Shown: piece by piece, positions 6,394 to 6,759 of the stretch | Layout: every line of letters begins with the position of its first letter | How positions within the stretch are numbered: the stretch's first letter is position 1 | NCBI GenBank assembly: GCA_903879975.1 | Contig: CAIRNL010000200.1 | Location: forward strand, 1 to 6,759 | Reading direction: 5' to 3' | From: an uncultured Chloroflexota bacterium | Lineage (GTDB): Bacteria > Chloroflexota > Anaerolineae > Caldilineales > Caldilineaceae | DNA length: 6,759 bases | Translations under genes and position numbers: made by a program | The notes under the pieces: generated by a model | Told to the model about the DNA's origin: nothing | Database searches by the model: none | The model's input: the letters and a program-made list of their open reading frames with translations, nothing else

Positions 6394-6596
6394 GATCTCC
6401 TCGCTTTCCAGGTGCCGCAGCGCACCGGCGCCGCAGCATGAATCAATCAATTGCGCCGGAGGGCACTCTGCCAAACGGCTCTCCAGGCTGGAGACTCCCC
6501 CAATCGGTGCGCCATGAACCCCGATGGGCACAAGTTCGTCGCTGCTTTCGCAGCGCAATTGAACCCACCGCCCCGCACACCCCTACGGGCACGGCA
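6394..6596 (-). other. Hairpin-rich, gene-free leader upstream of iolC
   Basis: No gene is supported here. Read on the minus strand it holds several short perfect stems. One is CGCTGC-GAAA-GCAGCG (6540-6555), a 6-bp stem capped by a GNRA tetraloop. Another is TCTCCA-GCC-TGGAGA (6480-6494). Others are GGCA-GAG-TGCC and a GGCGC/GCGCC stem nearer iolC. This may be a folded 5' untranslated region of the iolCB transcript or the relic of intergenic repeat elements. It matches no riboswitch class that I can recognise. Confidence 0.4.
6446..6474 (-). promoter_or_regulatory. Weak candidate promoter for iolCB
   Basis: On the minus strand TTGGCA (6469-6474, five of six bases of the -35 consensus) is followed by 17 bp and ATTGAT (6446-6451), which matches the -10 consensus at only three positions. 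It would start RNA near 6438, about 45 nt before the chosen iolC TTG. The position is sensible but the -10 box is poor. The operon may instead be read from genes or promoters beyond the right edge. Confidence 0.22.
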
Positions 6597-6759
6597 GTGT
6601 ACTGCCAATTTCGTCGACGGCTACCCAGCGCCGGTCTTCCGCCGGCCACGCGCTGCGCGCAGCCCATGTGTACTGCCAATTTCGTCGATGGCTACCCAGC
6701 GCCGGTCTTCCGCCGGCCACGCGCTGCGCGCAGCCCATGTGTACTGCCAATTTCGTCGA
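6597..6759. repeat. 71-bp direct tandem repeat, at least 2.3 copies, running off the window
   Basis: Copies start at 6597, 6668 and 6739, each with GTGTACTGCCAATTTCGTCG, giving a period of exactly 71 bp. The two full copies differ at one base (C at 6618, T at 6689). The third is cut at 21 bp by the window edge, so the true copy number is unknown. Each unit holds a 12-bp palindrome GCTGCGCGCAGC (6652-6663, 6723-6734) and a GCCGG/CCGGC stem with a 7-nt loop (6630-6646, 6701-6717). The period is not a multiple of three, so each copy shifts the reading frame, and on the minus strand one of the three frames has a TAG in every unit. A protein repeat is therefore unlikely. A minisatellite, a protein-binding array or a repeated small RNA are possible readings. 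Confidence 0.9.

Noticed and set aside
6460..6530. Possible glycine-riboswitch-like segment on either strand (CTCTCCAGGC, CACCGAT)
   Set aside because: The conserved elements are not in the required order or spacing, and an inositol operon is not an expected target.
6443..6679. 78-codon minus-strand open frame reading out of the repeat array
   Set aside because: It starts inside a repeat copy, overlaps the iolC leader in another frame, has no recognisable domain, and its composition (Arg/Gly-rich) is that of random GC-rich DNA.
6597..6759. CRISPR array suggested by regular 71-bp spacing
   Set aside because: The whole 71-bp unit is repeated with a single substitution; there are no variable spacers between conserved repeats, and no cas gene is visible.

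Overview
This is a GC-rich bacterial window with five protein genes, read as two minus-strand operon fragments separated by one large plus-strand gene. Chloroflexota (Caldilinea/Anaerolineae-like) is my best guess. It rests on the general character of the proteins, on the secreted protein's Pro/Thr-rich linker with an LPAV-type motif, and on the inositol genes. It is an inference, not a database result.

Left block (minus strand, 1-1847): a DeoR-family repressor gene leads, followed by a NagD-type HAD phosphatase and then the first 52 codons of a lipoyl-domain protein, probably the E2 subunit of a 2-oxoacid or acetoin dehydrogenase, cut by the window edge. A near-consensus sigma-70 promoter (TTGACA, 17 bp, TAAAAT) sits immediately before the repressor. 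It is so close that the repressor mRNA may be leaderless.

Centre (1848-4461): a 169-bp divergent intergenic region carries a widely spaced perfect inverted repeat. It is followed by one 814-codon plus-strand gene for a secreted lipoprotein. That protein joins a right-handed parallel beta-helix (pectate-lyase-like fold, eight cysteines in four local pairs) through a Pro/Thr/Ala linker to a complete SGNH/GDSL esterase domain. A two-domain carbohydrate-active enzyme is the simplest reading. It meets the next gene convergently over only 23 bp, across a 9-bp inverted repeat.

Right block (minus strand, 4485-6393): iolC (2-deoxy-5-keto-gluconate kinase) followed by iolB (5-deoxy-glucuronate isomerase), two consecutive-pathway enzymes of myo-inositol breakdown. 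iolC has no good ATG start; a TTG at 6393 fits the family best. The other inositol genes are not in the window.

Right edge (6394-6759): 366 bp with no supported gene. It has a hairpin-rich leader before iolC and then an exact 71-bp tandem repeat (two full copies plus 21 bp) that runs off the window. The repeat length is not a multiple of three, and each copy can form two hairpins. No defence system, transposase, tRNA, rRNA or convincing CRISPR array was found. The items most worth a second look are the beta-helix/SGNH fusion and the 71-bp array.
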